Positions 56,540 to 64,000 of a stretch of 64,000 bases of DNA are shown in pieces; position 1 is the first letter of the stretch; each line of letters opens with the position of its first letter. Origin of the DNA: Sporosarcina luteola (GTDB taxonomy: Bacteria > Bacillota > Bacilli > Bacillales_A > Planococcaceae); NCBI RefSeq assembly GCF_023715535.1, contig NZ_JAMBOI010000008.1, forward strand, positions 30,765-94,764, given 5' to 3'. The notes beneath the pieces were generated by a model. That model was given only the letters and a program-made list of their open reading frames with translations. It was not told where the DNA came from and did no database searches. A program made the position numbers and the translations under genes.

Positions 56540-58006
56540 TTATTTGATAAACACTGTTTTAATCGCTGTATAGAATTCTTTTGCAGCTTGACCTTGTTCG
56601 CGTGAATGGGAACTGGATTGCTTCATGCCGCCGAACGGAGCTTGCAGTTCAACTCCGGCACTTTCCGCATTGATACGTACTAAACCTGCGTCCATTTCAT
56701 TGATGAACGCCAGCATATTGCTAATGTTCGTTGTGAAAATGGAAGCACTTAGTCCGTATTCCGAGTCGTTCGCCAATTCAAGCGCCTCTTCGATTGTCTC
56801 CACTTTCATCAGGGCAAGGACCGGACCGAAAATTTCTTCCCTCGCGAGCGACATAGTAGAAGATACATCTTCAAATACAGTCGGCTCCACGAAGTAGCCA
56901 TTCAATCCTTCTTTCTTCACTTCGTTTCCACCGAGGAGAAGTGTGGCCCCTTCCGCTTTCCCTTTTTCAATCGCGGAAAGCACTGTGTCCAACTGACTTT
57001 GACTGGAACTTGGACCCATCCACGTTCCTGCATCCATGCCGTCTCCGACAGTGATTTTCGCCACTTCTTCAAGCAGTTTCCCTTTAAACTCCTCATATAC
57101 ATCCTGTTGAACGATTACACGGCTAGTCGCTGTACATTTTTGCCCGGATGATTTTAATCCTCCGCTGATCGTAGCTTCAACCGCCAAATCTATATCTGCA
57201 TCATTCGCAACAATTACAGGGTTTTTCCCACCCATTTCAAGTTGATATTTAATGCCTCTTGAAACGGCGATTTGTGCCAGTTGTTTGCCAACCGAATTCG
57301 AACCTGTGAATGTAATGGCATCGATTTCTTTATGGTTCGCCATTTCCGGTCCGATAAGAGATCCGGAACCTGTCACCAAGTTCACTACGCCGGCTGGAAT
57401 ACCTGCGTCATGTAAGCACTCGATGATTTTCGCACTCGTCACCGCTGTCTCACTTGCCGGTTTAAGGACAACAGCGTTTCCATAGATGAGAGCAGGCGCC
57501 ATCTTCCAAATCGGAATGGCTACCGGGAAGTTCCATGGTGTTATGACTCCGACAACCCCTACTGGAACTCTCGTCGTGAACATCAACGCTTCACTGTCAG
57601 TCGAAGGGATCACATCGCCTACCGATCGCATTCCCTCACCTGCATAATACCGTAAAATCGCTACGCCACGCGCCGTTTCGCCTTTCGCTTCCGGGAACGT
57701 CTTACCCATTTCGAGAGTCATCGCTGTTGCAATGTCTTCGATACGCTCTTCCATAATGGACGCAGCTTTCAACAAATAATCTCCTCGTACATTACCGGTC
57801 AGCTTGCGCCATGTTTTTTGGGCTCTGCGCGCAGCAGAAGCCGCTTTGTCGAAATCATTGCTGTTGGAAAGCTGATAGGCACCAACCACTTCGTCTTTTC
57901 GAGCCGGATTTTTACTGACGCCTGTTTTGCCTGTTTCAGACGCGACCCATTCACCGTCAATGTAATTCAAGTAGGTTTTTGTTTTTGCTTCTGTTGTAGT
58001 TGTCAT
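56540..58006 (-). CDS. 2-oxoglutarate semialdehyde dehydrogenase (GucD/YcbD-like)
   Basis: A 488-residue NAD(P)-dependent aldehyde dehydrogenase. Catalytic Cys in [11 protein letters not shown] near residue 290 and general base Glu in [11 protein letters not shown] near 256 are present. Sequence and neighbour pairing match B. subtilis YcbD, which oxidises 2,5-dioxopentanoate (2-oxoglutarate semialdehyde) to 2-oxoglutarate. ATG at 58006 follows GGAGGAAATT. It lies directly downstream of kdgD, whose product it would consume. Confidence 0.88.
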   Translation of the reverse strand: MTTTTEAKTKTYLNYIDGEWVASETGKTGVSKNPARKDEVVGAYQLSNSNDFDKAASAARRAQKTWRKLTGNVRGDYLLKAASIMEERIEDIATAMTLEMGKTFPEAKGETARGVAILRYYAGEGMRSVGDVIPSTDSEALMFTTRVPVGVVGVITPWNFPVAIPIWKMAPALIYGNAVVLKPASETAVTSAKIIECLHDAGIPAGVVNLVTGSGSLIGPEMANHKEIDAITFTGSNSVGKQLAQIAVSRGIKYQLEMGGKNPVIVANDADIDLAVEATISGGLKSSGQKCTATSRVIVQQDVYEEFKGKLLEEVAKITVGDGMDAGTWMGPSSSQSQLDTVLSAIEKGKAEGATLLLGGNEVKKEGLNGYFVEPTVFEDVSSTMSLAREEIFGPVLALMKVETIEEALELANDSEYGLSASIFTTNISNMLAFINEMDAGLVRINAESAGVELQAPFGGMKQSSSHSREQGQAAKEFYTAIKTVFIK

Positions 58007-58018
58007 AATTTCCTCCTA

Positions 58019-58948
58019 TTAGACCGCTGTAACTTTAGCAGGGTATTTTTCCAATGCCTTTTCGATAATGACTTTCAACTCTTCATAATGCCCATCTTCG
58101 ACAGGAGCAATTGGCGCTCGAACATTCGTAGTGACAGGAAGACCGACGATTTTCATGCCCGCTTTGATAAGCGAAACAGCATAGCCTTTCTTCTGTTTAC
58201 GAATACGGTGAATTGGGAAAATGACATCCTTATACAATTCATCCACCAATTCTTTGTCATCGCTAAGAAGTGCCTCATAGTATTTTGCTGAAATATGAGG
58301 GATATAGTTGGAAATCGCTGACGAATACGATGTGAATCCTAAGTTCACATACGCTGCCATCGTCACTTCCGCAAGCGGCATTCCATTGATCCACTCCAGA
58401 CGGTCCCCGATTAGGTGTGTGAATTCCACGTTCTTTTCCATATTTCCAATACCGTCTTTAAACCCGACGAGTTGCGGTAGTTCGCACAGCTTTTGAAGTG
58501 TTTCAGCTTCAAAAATACAATTGTCGCGCTGATAGACGATCGCATTCAAATCCGAGCTTTGAATAATTTCTTTCAAGTAATTGTAAATGCCATCCTGTGA
58601 TGGTTCGATCAAGTACGGTGGTAAGATTAAGTACCCTTCTACGCCAAGCTCTTCAGAAATTCGCACCTGCTCCAACGCGTGCGTAATGTTGCCGCCGACT
58701 CCTGTATAGAGAGGAACCTTCCCTTTTGTCTTTTCAACAGCCACTTCTACCATGGATCTATATTCTTCATTGCTTATCGCATGCAATTCACCCGCGCCAC
58801 AAGCTACAAAAACTGAAGACAACCCTTCTTCCACTAAGAACTCAATATTCTTCCCCAGTCCAACTAAATCCAATTTACCTTCTGCATCCATTGGTGCTAC
58901 GGAAAACCCTAATATTCCTTTCGGTGCCTTTGCTCTTGACGTTGCCAT
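58019..58948 (-). CDS. kdgD: 5-dehydro-4-deoxyglucarate dehydratase (KdgD/YcbC-like)
   Basis: A 309-residue DapA-family lyase that dehydrates and decarboxylates 5-dehydro-4-deoxyglucarate to 2-oxoglutarate semialdehyde. Schiff-base Lys164 in VGFKDGIGN and Tyr139 in VYQRDN are in place. Long stretches match B. subtilis YcbC (GYLILPPYL, YSSAISNYIPHIS, IRKQKKGYAVSLIKAGM). ATG at 58948 follows GGGTGG. First gene of the second half of the catabolic locus, behind its own promoter. Confidence 0.9.
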   Translation of the reverse strand: MATSRAKAPKGILGFSVAPMDAEGKLDLVGLGKNIEFLVEEGLSSVFVACGAGELHAISNEEYRSMVEVAVEKTKGKVPLYTGVGGNITHALEQVRISEELGVEGYLILPPYLIEPSQDGIYNYLKEIIQSSDLNAIVYQRDNCIFEAETLQKLCELPQLVGFKDGIGNMEKNVEFTHLIGDRLEWINGMPLAEVTMAAYVNLGFTSYSSAISNYIPHISAKYYEALLSDDKELVDELYKDVIFPIHRIRKQKKGYAVSLIKAGMKIVGLPVTTNVRAPIAPVEDGHYEELKVIIEKALEKYPAKVTAV

Positions 58949-58987
58949 GTAAATTCCACCCTTCAAATATAATAGTAACTTTCTATA

Positions 58988-59022
58988 TGTCTTATTGTAA
59001 GACAATTAAATTAGTCTGTCAA
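58988..59022 (-). promoter_or_regulatory. Promoter with overlapping operator in front of kdgD
   Basis: On the minus strand TTGACA, 17 bases, TACAAT, a consensus sigma-A promoter. The -10 lies in the perfect palindrome TGTCTTACAATAAGACA (58988-59004), a good candidate for the GntR operator. The promoter nearly repeats the ridA promoter at 63663-63691. Confidence 0.82.
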
Positions 59023-59083
59023 ATGCTATTTTCATAAATTCAGAAAACAACGGCGCCCAGTTGAATGGAATCACTTAATTGGA

Positions 59084-60391
59084 TCACCGATATCCAGCCA
59101 ATGACGGTAAGAATGTTGAAAACCACGGCATGTAAGTTATTAACAACAACACTACGAAAATAGCACCGTAAAAGCGCAATAAATGCGGCAAAACCTTTTC
59201 AAGCTTTCGATCGGCCACTTTAATGCCGGCGAACAGAATATTACCGACAGGCGGAGTTATCGTTCCAATGCATAGATTGAACGTGAGCATAATTCCAAAA
59301 TGCAAAGGTGTCATGCCTAACGCCATACAGACAGGAAGTAATATTGGCGTGAAGATTAAAATTGCAGGTGTTAAATCCATGAACGTTCCGACGAACAGCA
59401 ATAGAATATTGATTGCGAGCAAAATGATAATTGGATTGTCTGATATCCCCAAAATTGCATCAGCCAAGAAGTTAGGAATCCCCGTAAACGACATGACCCA
59501 ACCCAATATATTTGACGCACCAATTAAAAACATGATGATTGCCGACAACTTTGCACTATCAATTAAAATGCTATACAATTCTTTTATTTTTAATGTTTTA
59601 TAAAAGATCGTTGATAACAGCAAACTGTAAACGACCGCAATTGCAGCACTTTCTGTAGCCGTAAATATACCGCCGACAATTCCGCCGATAACGATAATGA
59701 TCAATAATAAGCTTGGAATTGCCTCCAGTGTGACTGTAATAAAATCCTTTAGTGAGATTGGTGTTTTATCAACGTAGCCATTTTTTTTCGTATAAAAAAA
59801 TGCAACAACCATACAGCTAAGCCCCCATAGTATGCCGGGAATCACCCCACCGAGGAAAAGGGCCGCCACGGAAGTGCCCCCACTGATCAGCGCATAGGTG
59901 ATCAAAGCTGTACTTGGAGGAATCAATAAACCCGTTGGTGCAGTTGCGATGTTAATAGCAGCCGTGAAGTCGCTGTCATACCCTTTCTTTTTCTGAATAG
60001 GGCTCATAATTGTCCCCATTGCAGATACTGCAGCTGTCCCGGAACCGGAGACGGATCCGAACAACATATTCGCTACAACGTTCGTATGAGCTAATGAGCC
60101 GGGAATCCTCCCCGTCAAAGCTGTCGCAAAATTGATGAGCCGGAGCGCAATCCCTCCTTTATTCATTATATTTCCGGCTAAAATAAAGAAAGGAATTGCC
60201 AATAAGGTGAAAATGTTAATTCCTTGAAACATCTTTAACGCGGAAGAAGGAACAGCTGACGAAAAACCTAATGATTGTGTAATGGCTAATATCGATGCAA
60301 CAACCAATGTAATTCCAATTGGGACACCTAAGAGTAATAAAACAGCCAGTGTCACAAGAATCAATAGAGCCGCTGAAGCTGCTACACTCAT
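59084..60391 (-). CDS. dctM: TRAP transporter large permease DctM
   Basis: A 435-residue permease with about 12 membrane helices of the DctM/SiaM type (GSVSGSGTAAVSAMGTIMSP, LTFNLCIGTITPPVGN). It forms the translocation channel of a sodium-driven tripartite importer for organic acids. ATG at 60391 follows AAAGGAGG by 7 bases and overlaps the dctQ stop; the open frame upstream lies in dctQ. Confidence 0.9.
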   Translation of the reverse strand: MSVAASAALLILVTLAVLLLLGVPIGITLVVASILAITQSLGFSSAVPSSALKMFQGINIFTLLAIPFFILAGNIMNKGGIALRLINFATALTGRIPGSLAHTNVVANMLFGSVSGSGTAAVSAMGTIMSPIQKKKGYDSDFTAAINIATAPTGLLIPPSTALITYALISGGTSVAALFLGGVIPGILWGLSCMVVAFFYTKKNGYVDKTPISLKDFITVTLEAIPSLLLIIIVIGGIVGGIFTATESAAIAVVYSLLLSTIFYKTLKIKELYSILIDSAKLSAIIMFLIGASNILGWVMSFTGIPNFLADAILGISDNPIIILLAINILLLFVGTFMDLTPAILIFTPILLPVCMALGMTPLHFGIMLTFNLCIGTITPPVGNILFAGIKVADRKLEKVLPHLLRFYGAIFVVLLLITYMPWFSTFLPSLAGYR

Positions 60392-60891
60392 TGGAATTCC
60401 TCCTTTCCATCTCCGTGATACTCTTGGACAGCTTGGATAATATTCAAGATGTTGTAAGCGATAATCAATATCCCGCTGATCGGAAGAATCATATAAATCC
60501 AATCCAAGGTTATGTTTAGAGTAGGCGAAGCCTGTATGGCACCGACTCCTACAAAATCCTTTCCTCCCATTAGAAAGACAATGACTGCAATGACCATAAT
60601 CAGCAATTCCGTAAAGATGGATAGCGCAAGGCCCCATGCTCCTGTTAACTTATCTGGAATAATGGACAATCGCATATGATCTTTTTTCCCAAATACAAGT
60701 GCAGCGCCAAGCAAGGAAACCCATACAAATGAATAGCTCAACAAATCCTCCGACACTGTGCTAGGAGTTTTAAAGGCATATCGTGTAATCACTTGGTACG
60801 TTGCTAGAAATGTCATGAAAGCTAAGAGGAAAGCACATATCCCAGCAAGCGATTTATCTAAAATGCTTCTCACCTTGATCATCGTTATCAT
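60388..60891 (-). CDS. dctQ: TRAP transporter small permease DctQ
   Basis: A 167-residue protein with four membrane helices of the DctQ family (TRYAFKTPSTVSEDLLSYSFVWVSLLGAALVF). It bridges the large permease and the binding protein. The start is uncertain: ATG at 60891 or 60882, with a GGAAAG site. It begins ten bases after the dctP stop and overlaps dctM by four bases. Confidence 0.85.
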   Translation of the reverse strand: MITMIKVRSILDKSLAGICAFLLAFMTFLATYQVITRYAFKTPSTVSEDLLSYSFVWVSLLGAALVFGKKDHMRLSIIPDKLTGAWGLALSIFTELLIMVIAVIVFLMGGKDFVGVGAIQASPTLNITLDWIYMILPISGILIIAYNILNIIQAVQEYHGDGKEEFQ

Positions 60892-60901
60892 CTTCTTTCC
60901 A

Positions 60902-61912
60902 TTAGTTCTGGATTTGTTGAACCAGGTCATACAACTCTTGCAATTTTGGATTTCCCTTCAACAAAGCTTCTTTGACAGGCTGCTGCATTTCTTCGAATGG
61001 TTTTTTGTCGACGGTAATAAACTCGACGCCCATTTCTTCTGCTTCCTCAATCGCTTCTGCAATTTGATTGTCCCATTCTCCGTTGGCAACTTGTGTACTT
61101 AACTTGAACGCCTCTTGAAACACTTCTTTTTCATCTGTCAAGGAATCCATGAATTTCGTACTTACGACGAACACGTCTGTAAAGATTTGGTGTTCCGTAC
61201 GAGAATAGTATTTTGCCACTTCCCCATGTTTCATCTTCACAAGTGCCATCTCAGGGTTCGTTCCAGCATCAATGACACGATTCTGCAGGGCGGTATATAC
61301 TTCTCCATACGCCATAACGACTGCTGCTGCATTAAAGCCTTGAACCATCTTCACATTCGCTTCACTGGACTGAACACGAATCTTCAATCCTTTAAGGTCT
61401 TCGGGCTTTTCAACTCTCTTTGAGGCGTAGATATTATTTACGCCATTAGCAAACCAGGTAACGCCCTGAATGCCCTTATCGACCGTTGAGTTATAAATCT
61501 CATTGACGAACTCTTCATTCTCCATGACTTCTCGGAAACTTGCTTCATCGTTAAACAAGTATGGTAAGCTGAAAATCTTATATTCATCTGCAAATGCTTC
61601 GAGATTGCTTCCACTCGTCACAACCATGTCCAACGAGCCCATCTGCAGTAATTCAAGCACTTCAGAGTTTCCGCCAATTACCCCATTATGGAAAATCCTC
61701 ACCTCGTACCGGTCCCCCAGATTTTCCTCCACATGTTCTTTGAAAGCCTGTAAACCAAGTGCTATCGGGTGGTCATCCGGCTGTACGGTCGCAATGCTGA
61801 TAATTCGTTTACTCCTTAATTCTTCACTACTCACAGAAGTGGAACACCCGGCTAAGGCTAGCATTAAGATCATGCATAAAACGGCAGCTGAATATTTTCT
61901 AATCATCCTCAT
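60902..61912 (-). CDS. dctP: TRAP transporter substrate-binding lipoprotein DctP
   Basis: A 336-residue DctP-family solute-binding protein. A signal peptide ends LALAGC, so Cys23 is lipidated. The conserved Arg of the family lies in GLKIRVQSSEANV, near residue 180, where it should hold the carboxylate of the substrate. ATG at 61906 is an alternative start. It lies directly behind a cre site. The substrate is a carboxylate of unknown identity. Confidence 0.9.
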   Translation of the reverse strand: MRMIRKYSAAVLCMILMLALAGCSTSVSSEELRSKRIISIATVQPDDHPIALGLQAFKEHVEENLGDRYEVRIFHNGVIGGNSEVLELLQMGSLDMVVTSGSNLEAFADEYKIFSLPYLFNDEASFREVMENEEFVNEIYNSTVDKGIQGVTWFANGVNNIYASKRVEKPEDLKGLKIRVQSSEANVKMVQGFNAAAVVMAYGEVYTALQNRVIDAGTNPEMALVKMKHGEVAKYYSRTEHQIFTDVFVVSTKFMDSLTDEKEVFQEAFKLSTQVANGEWDNQIAEAIEEAEEMGVEFITVDKKPFEEMQQPVKEALLKGNPKLQELYDLVQQIQN

Positions 61913-61951
61913 ATCCTCACCCTTGTATGATTATTTCCGAATCAAGCATCC

Positions 61952-61967
61952 ATGTAAGCGCTTACCA
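61952..61967 (-). promoter_or_regulatory. Catabolite-responsive element (cre) before dctP
   Basis: TGTAAGCGCTTACC is close to the cre consensus TGWAARCGYTWNCW. CcpA bound here would reduce transporter expression during growth on preferred sugars. Confidence 0.75.
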
Positions 61968-61990
61968 ACTGGAGCGTACGAATTACTGGC

Positions 61991-62050
61991 AACCTCTTAG
62001 TACGTCCTGTTGTCTTCTTTTGAGAGAACCACTTTGCATACTAAGAGGTT
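61991..62050. other. 12-bp perfect stem around a 36-base loop between the M29-like gene and dctP
   Basis: AACCTCTTAGTA (61991-62002) pairs with TACTAAGAGGTT (62039-62050). The T-run is on the plus-strand side, so on the minus (coding) strand it is not a classic terminator. It may set different levels of the two parts of the transcript by RNA processing. Confidence 0.6.
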
Positions 62051-62061
62051 TTATTCATCTA

Positions 62062-63060
62062 TTAGACAAGCAATTCTCCGTCTTTCATAATAACTCGACC
62101 ATCAATCTCACAAGTCACCGTTTTTATTACCATATCAAGATGGAGCGGTGAATTGACATGACCGCCAAAGTTCAAGTTTTTACCGATTCCAATATGGATG
62201 TTGCCGAAAGAGCCTTCGTCAGGTGCCATATGGCCGCAAAGGATATTTTCTTTGTTTAACCCAAGTCCCAGTTCAGCAATATTATAGACTGTCGGATCAT
62301 TGAATTCCGCCAATAGTTTACGTAAAATATCCGCCTCGCGACCACCTTGTATTTCTGTAATGAAGCCATCCTTAACGACGCATGTGATCGGTTCTTCAAT
62401 AAGGTTTAATAATGGATGTGGAATGCTGCCGTCAAATACTAATACACCATTGGCAGTCCCTTCAACCGGTCCCAATGCAACTTCTGCGTTTGGAGGAAAC
62501 GAAGCAGCTCCGGGCACAGTGGCTGTCCCATGATCCAATACAGGGTCTCTTCCTTCAATGCTGCACACCATATGCGTTCCGCCAGGGGCAGTAAGTGTGA
62601 ATGTTTTTCCTTTATAATGAGGAGCAACTCGATTGACCACTTCAGTAACTTCATCAAAATCTGCAGTTAATCCACCTTCTTCAAACATGTGTAGAGCATA
62701 GTCTTGTAGCCCAATCCAACGCAGACGACCGTTCTTACTAGCATCTAATCTCGCTTTTGAATGATACATCGAATACGTTGTCGCTCCGAAAGCCACATCA
62801 CAATTATTCATGGCAGCTCGTACAGCTTCCGTCGGTTCGGCTCCATGCCCTTCTCTTGTCGGCATTACAATCAAAGTCGTTTCAAAAAACTCTTTTGCAT
62901 GTTTGTAAACAAATTCACCGATTTCCAACTTGTTTTCATCGGTAATGACGAGCACCTTTTCTCCTTCTTTTAAATGCGTAATACTCGTAAATAATTGTTT
63001 AATTCCGAGTGGTAAATCTTCCAGCATTTCTGTCCTTGATTTAACTAATACATTTTCCAT
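62062..63060 (-). CDS. M29-like aminopeptidase-family protein
   Basis: A 332-residue protein related to M29 aminopeptidases and to the 2,5-dihydroxypyridine dioxygenase NicX family. Metal-ligand motifs near the C-terminus are ILCGHMAPDEGSFGNIHIGIG and GGHVNSPLHLDMV, and MPTREGHGAEPTEAV lies in the N-terminal half. It may be a hydrolase or a metal-dependent ring or amide-opening enzyme; the fold alone does not decide. It lies between ridA and the TRAP genes. Confidence 0.7.
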   Translation of the reverse strand: MENVLVKSRTEMLEDLPLGIKQLFTSITHLKEGEKVLVITDENKLEIGEFVYKHAKEFFETTLIVMPTREGHGAEPTEAVRAAMNNCDVAFGATTYSMYHSKARLDASKNGRLRWIGLQDYALHMFEEGGLTADFDEVTEVVNRVAPHYKGKTFTLTAPGGTHMVCSIEGRDPVLDHGTATVPGAASFPPNAEVALGPVEGTANGVLVFDGSIPHPLLNLIEEPITCVVKDGFITEIQGGREADILRKLLAEFNDPTVYNIAELGLGLNKENILCGHMAPDEGSFGNIHIGIGKNLNFGGHVNSPLHLDMVIKTVTCEIDGRVIMKDGELLV

Positions 63061-63116
63061 AATTATTTTCCCCTTTTCATTTTCAATTTCATTTCAAATC
63101 CATTGCCCAATTTCCT

Positions 63117-63572
63117 TTACTCTACTTCAACAATGATTTCTACTTCTACAGGTGTCCCTCCGGGAAGAGAACTCGCCCCCAAGGAAACTCTGCTATGCTC
63201 TCCTACTTCACCGAACACTTCGATGGCCAAGGCTGAAACTTCATTCATGACTTCCGGCTGCTCGATGAAGTCTGGTGAACTCGCCACATACCCTTTAATA
63301 TTGACGATTTTTCGAATTGAGTTAAGACTCCCTGTCATATTCCGGACAGTAGCCAGACAGTTAACGAATGCAATTTTCGCTGCATCTTGTGCTTCTTCGA
63401 CTGTAACTGTATTTCCTACAATTCCTTGATATTTTAAAACCCCATCTACCTTTGCTGCGTTACCGGAAACAAAAATCAAATTGCCGGTGCGTACCCCATC
63501 TTCAAATATGCGCTTATTTGATGGTGCTGAAAGTTTATAGCCTAAACCTTCAAGTTTTTCTTCATAATTCAT
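63117..63572 (-). CDS. RidA family protein
   Basis: A 151-residue RidA/YjgF-type protein, longer than the usual 125-130 residues by an N-terminal extension. RidA enzymes hydrolyse reactive enamine/imine intermediates. The substrate Arg near the C-terminus is at SRVSLGASSLPGGTPVEVEIIV. ATG follows GGGAGG by 8 bases. First gene of the cluster; in this locus it suggests that an imine or enamine is formed during degradation. Confidence 0.85.
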   Translation of the reverse strand: MNYEEKLEGLGYKLSAPSNKRIFEDGVRTGNLIFVSGNAAKVDGVLKYQGIVGNTVTVEEAQDAAKIAFVNCLATVRNMTGSLNSIRKIVNIKGYVASSPDFIEQPEVMNEVSALAIEVFGEVGEHSRVSLGASSLPGGTPVEVEIIVEVE

Positions 63573-63602
63573 AAGCGTCCCTCCCGTTGGAAAAGTTTAC
63601 TG

Positions 63603-63648
63603 TTTTATAACACTTATCTAGACATTCAGTAGTCTGACTGTTATAAAA
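63603..63648 (-). other. Inverted repeat in the ridA leader
   Basis: TTTTATAACA (63603-63612) and TGTTATAAAA (63639-63648) form a ten-base perfect inverted repeat with an inner AGAC/GTCT. It lies just after the predicted start of the ridA transcript and could be an operator or an RNA hairpin. Confidence 0.55.
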
Positions 63649-63662
63649 TATCTCTTTTTAAT

Positions 63663-63691
63663 ATTGTAAGACAAATAAAATAGTAAGTCAA
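63663..63691 (-). promoter_or_regulatory. Promoter in front of ridA
   Basis: On the minus strand TTGACT, 17 bases, TACAAT. The spacer and -10 (TTTGTCTTACAATA) repeat the kdgD promoter. Only one half of the kdgD palindrome, TGTCTTA, is kept. Confidence 0.8.
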
Positions 63692-63874
63692 TTACAAATT
63701 AATTACTTTAATGACATGAATGAAATTATAAACTGAATAGAAGAATTAAGCTTTAGTAGTTTCAAAAAAGTGCAAATTGAACTAGGAGTTTGTAAAGTTC
63801 ATCTACCGTATCACCTACTACTTCATATAGGCGAGAGATGAAATCAAACGCCACTCAGATTTTCTAGCAAACAA

Positions 63875-64000
63875 ATCGAGTAGGAGGGAGCGATTAACTC
63901 CCGACCTCTCACACCACCGTACGTACCGTTCGGTATACGGCGGTTCAATTAAGATTGTTGACGCAAAGCTTCGTAACGAGATATTAGACTTTTGAGCCCT
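63875..64000 (-). mobile_element. Group II intron, 3' end (domains V and VI); continues beyond the window
   Basis: On the minus strand ACCGCCGTA and TACGGTGGT form a nine-base-pair stem, topped by TACC/GGTA with a four-base loop, and a two-base CG bulge on the 3' side, the architecture of group II domain V (63913-63946). Next comes a domain VI-like hairpin, GGGAG...CTCCC (63885-63903). The intron then ends CTACTCGAT, with position 63875 as the likely last base. Bases 63947-64000 upstream read as an open frame (LIEPPYTERYVRW type) and may be a maturase tail. Confidence 0.75.

Noticed and set aside
60392..60637. N-terminal extension of DctM
   Set aside because: It reads through dctQ in another frame; AAAGGAGG and ATG at 60391 define the start.

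Overview
The window looks like chromosomal DNA of a low-to-moderate G+C, spore-forming member of the Bacillales. The proteins resemble Planococcaceae (Sporosarcina-like), but the genus is an inference. The evidence is blocks of genes in the same order as Bacillus subtilis (yuiD/yuiB, yumB, yutM-yutI-yuzD-yutJ-yuzB-yutF-yutE-yutD-lipA, yunB-yunD-yunE-yunF, sufCDSUB, metNPQ-yusE-yusF-gcvH-yusI-fadNAE), strong AGGAGG-type ribosome sites, frequent TTG and GTG starts, and the sporulation gene yunB.

Layout. 0-9 kb: housekeeping genes for respiration and Fe-S/lipoate metabolism, with two type II NADH dehydrogenase-like proteins, an IscA-like and an Nfu-like protein, YuzD, YuzB, a HAD phosphatase and lipoyl synthase. 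9-13 kb: an amino-acid transporter of the NSS family with its 35-residue small subunit, then an NhaC-family transporter behind a lysine riboswitch. 13-22.7 kb: the yun genes and the complete sufCDSUB Fe-S assembly operon. 23-27 kb: a dicarboxylate/amino-acid symporter and the methionine ABC importer metNIQ behind a SAM-I riboswitch. 27-34.5 kb: small redox proteins, glycine cleavage H protein and the fadN-fadA-fadE beta-oxidation operon with a FadR operator. 34.7-42 kb: thioredoxin-like, STAS and C39-like proteins, a 5'-3' exonuclease, a lone histidine ammonia-lyase, an ECF sigma factor with its anti-sigma factor, and a Gly/Pro-rich repeat protein.

42.5-54.5 kb is an exopolysaccharide/capsule locus. 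On the minus strand it reads chain-length regulator, tyrosine kinase, PHP-type phosphatase, flippase, initiating sugar transferase, glycosyltransferase, epimerase, GNAT protein and polysaccharide deacetylase. Two AT-rich plus-strand genes (polymerase/ligase and glycosyltransferase) face them. 54.7-63.6 kb is a catabolic locus: GntR regulator, ornithine-cyclodeaminase-like enzyme, 2-oxoglutarate semialdehyde dehydrogenase, 5-dehydro-4-deoxyglucarate dehydratase, a complete TRAP transporter, an M29-like enzyme and RidA. It has two almost identical sigma-A promoters and a cre site. The window ends inside a group II intron whose 3' end (domains V and VI) is visible at 63.9 kb.

The most unusual structure is a family of five short-period (20 or 21 bp) intergenic tandem arrays at about 4.0, 17.3, 30.8, 36.3 and 37.6 kb. 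They share a TTTGAGCGC / TTATGMGC core and look like one dispersed repeat system rather than genes or CRISPR. The catabolic locus, with a hybrid gene content and no obvious substrate, is the second candidate for something new.
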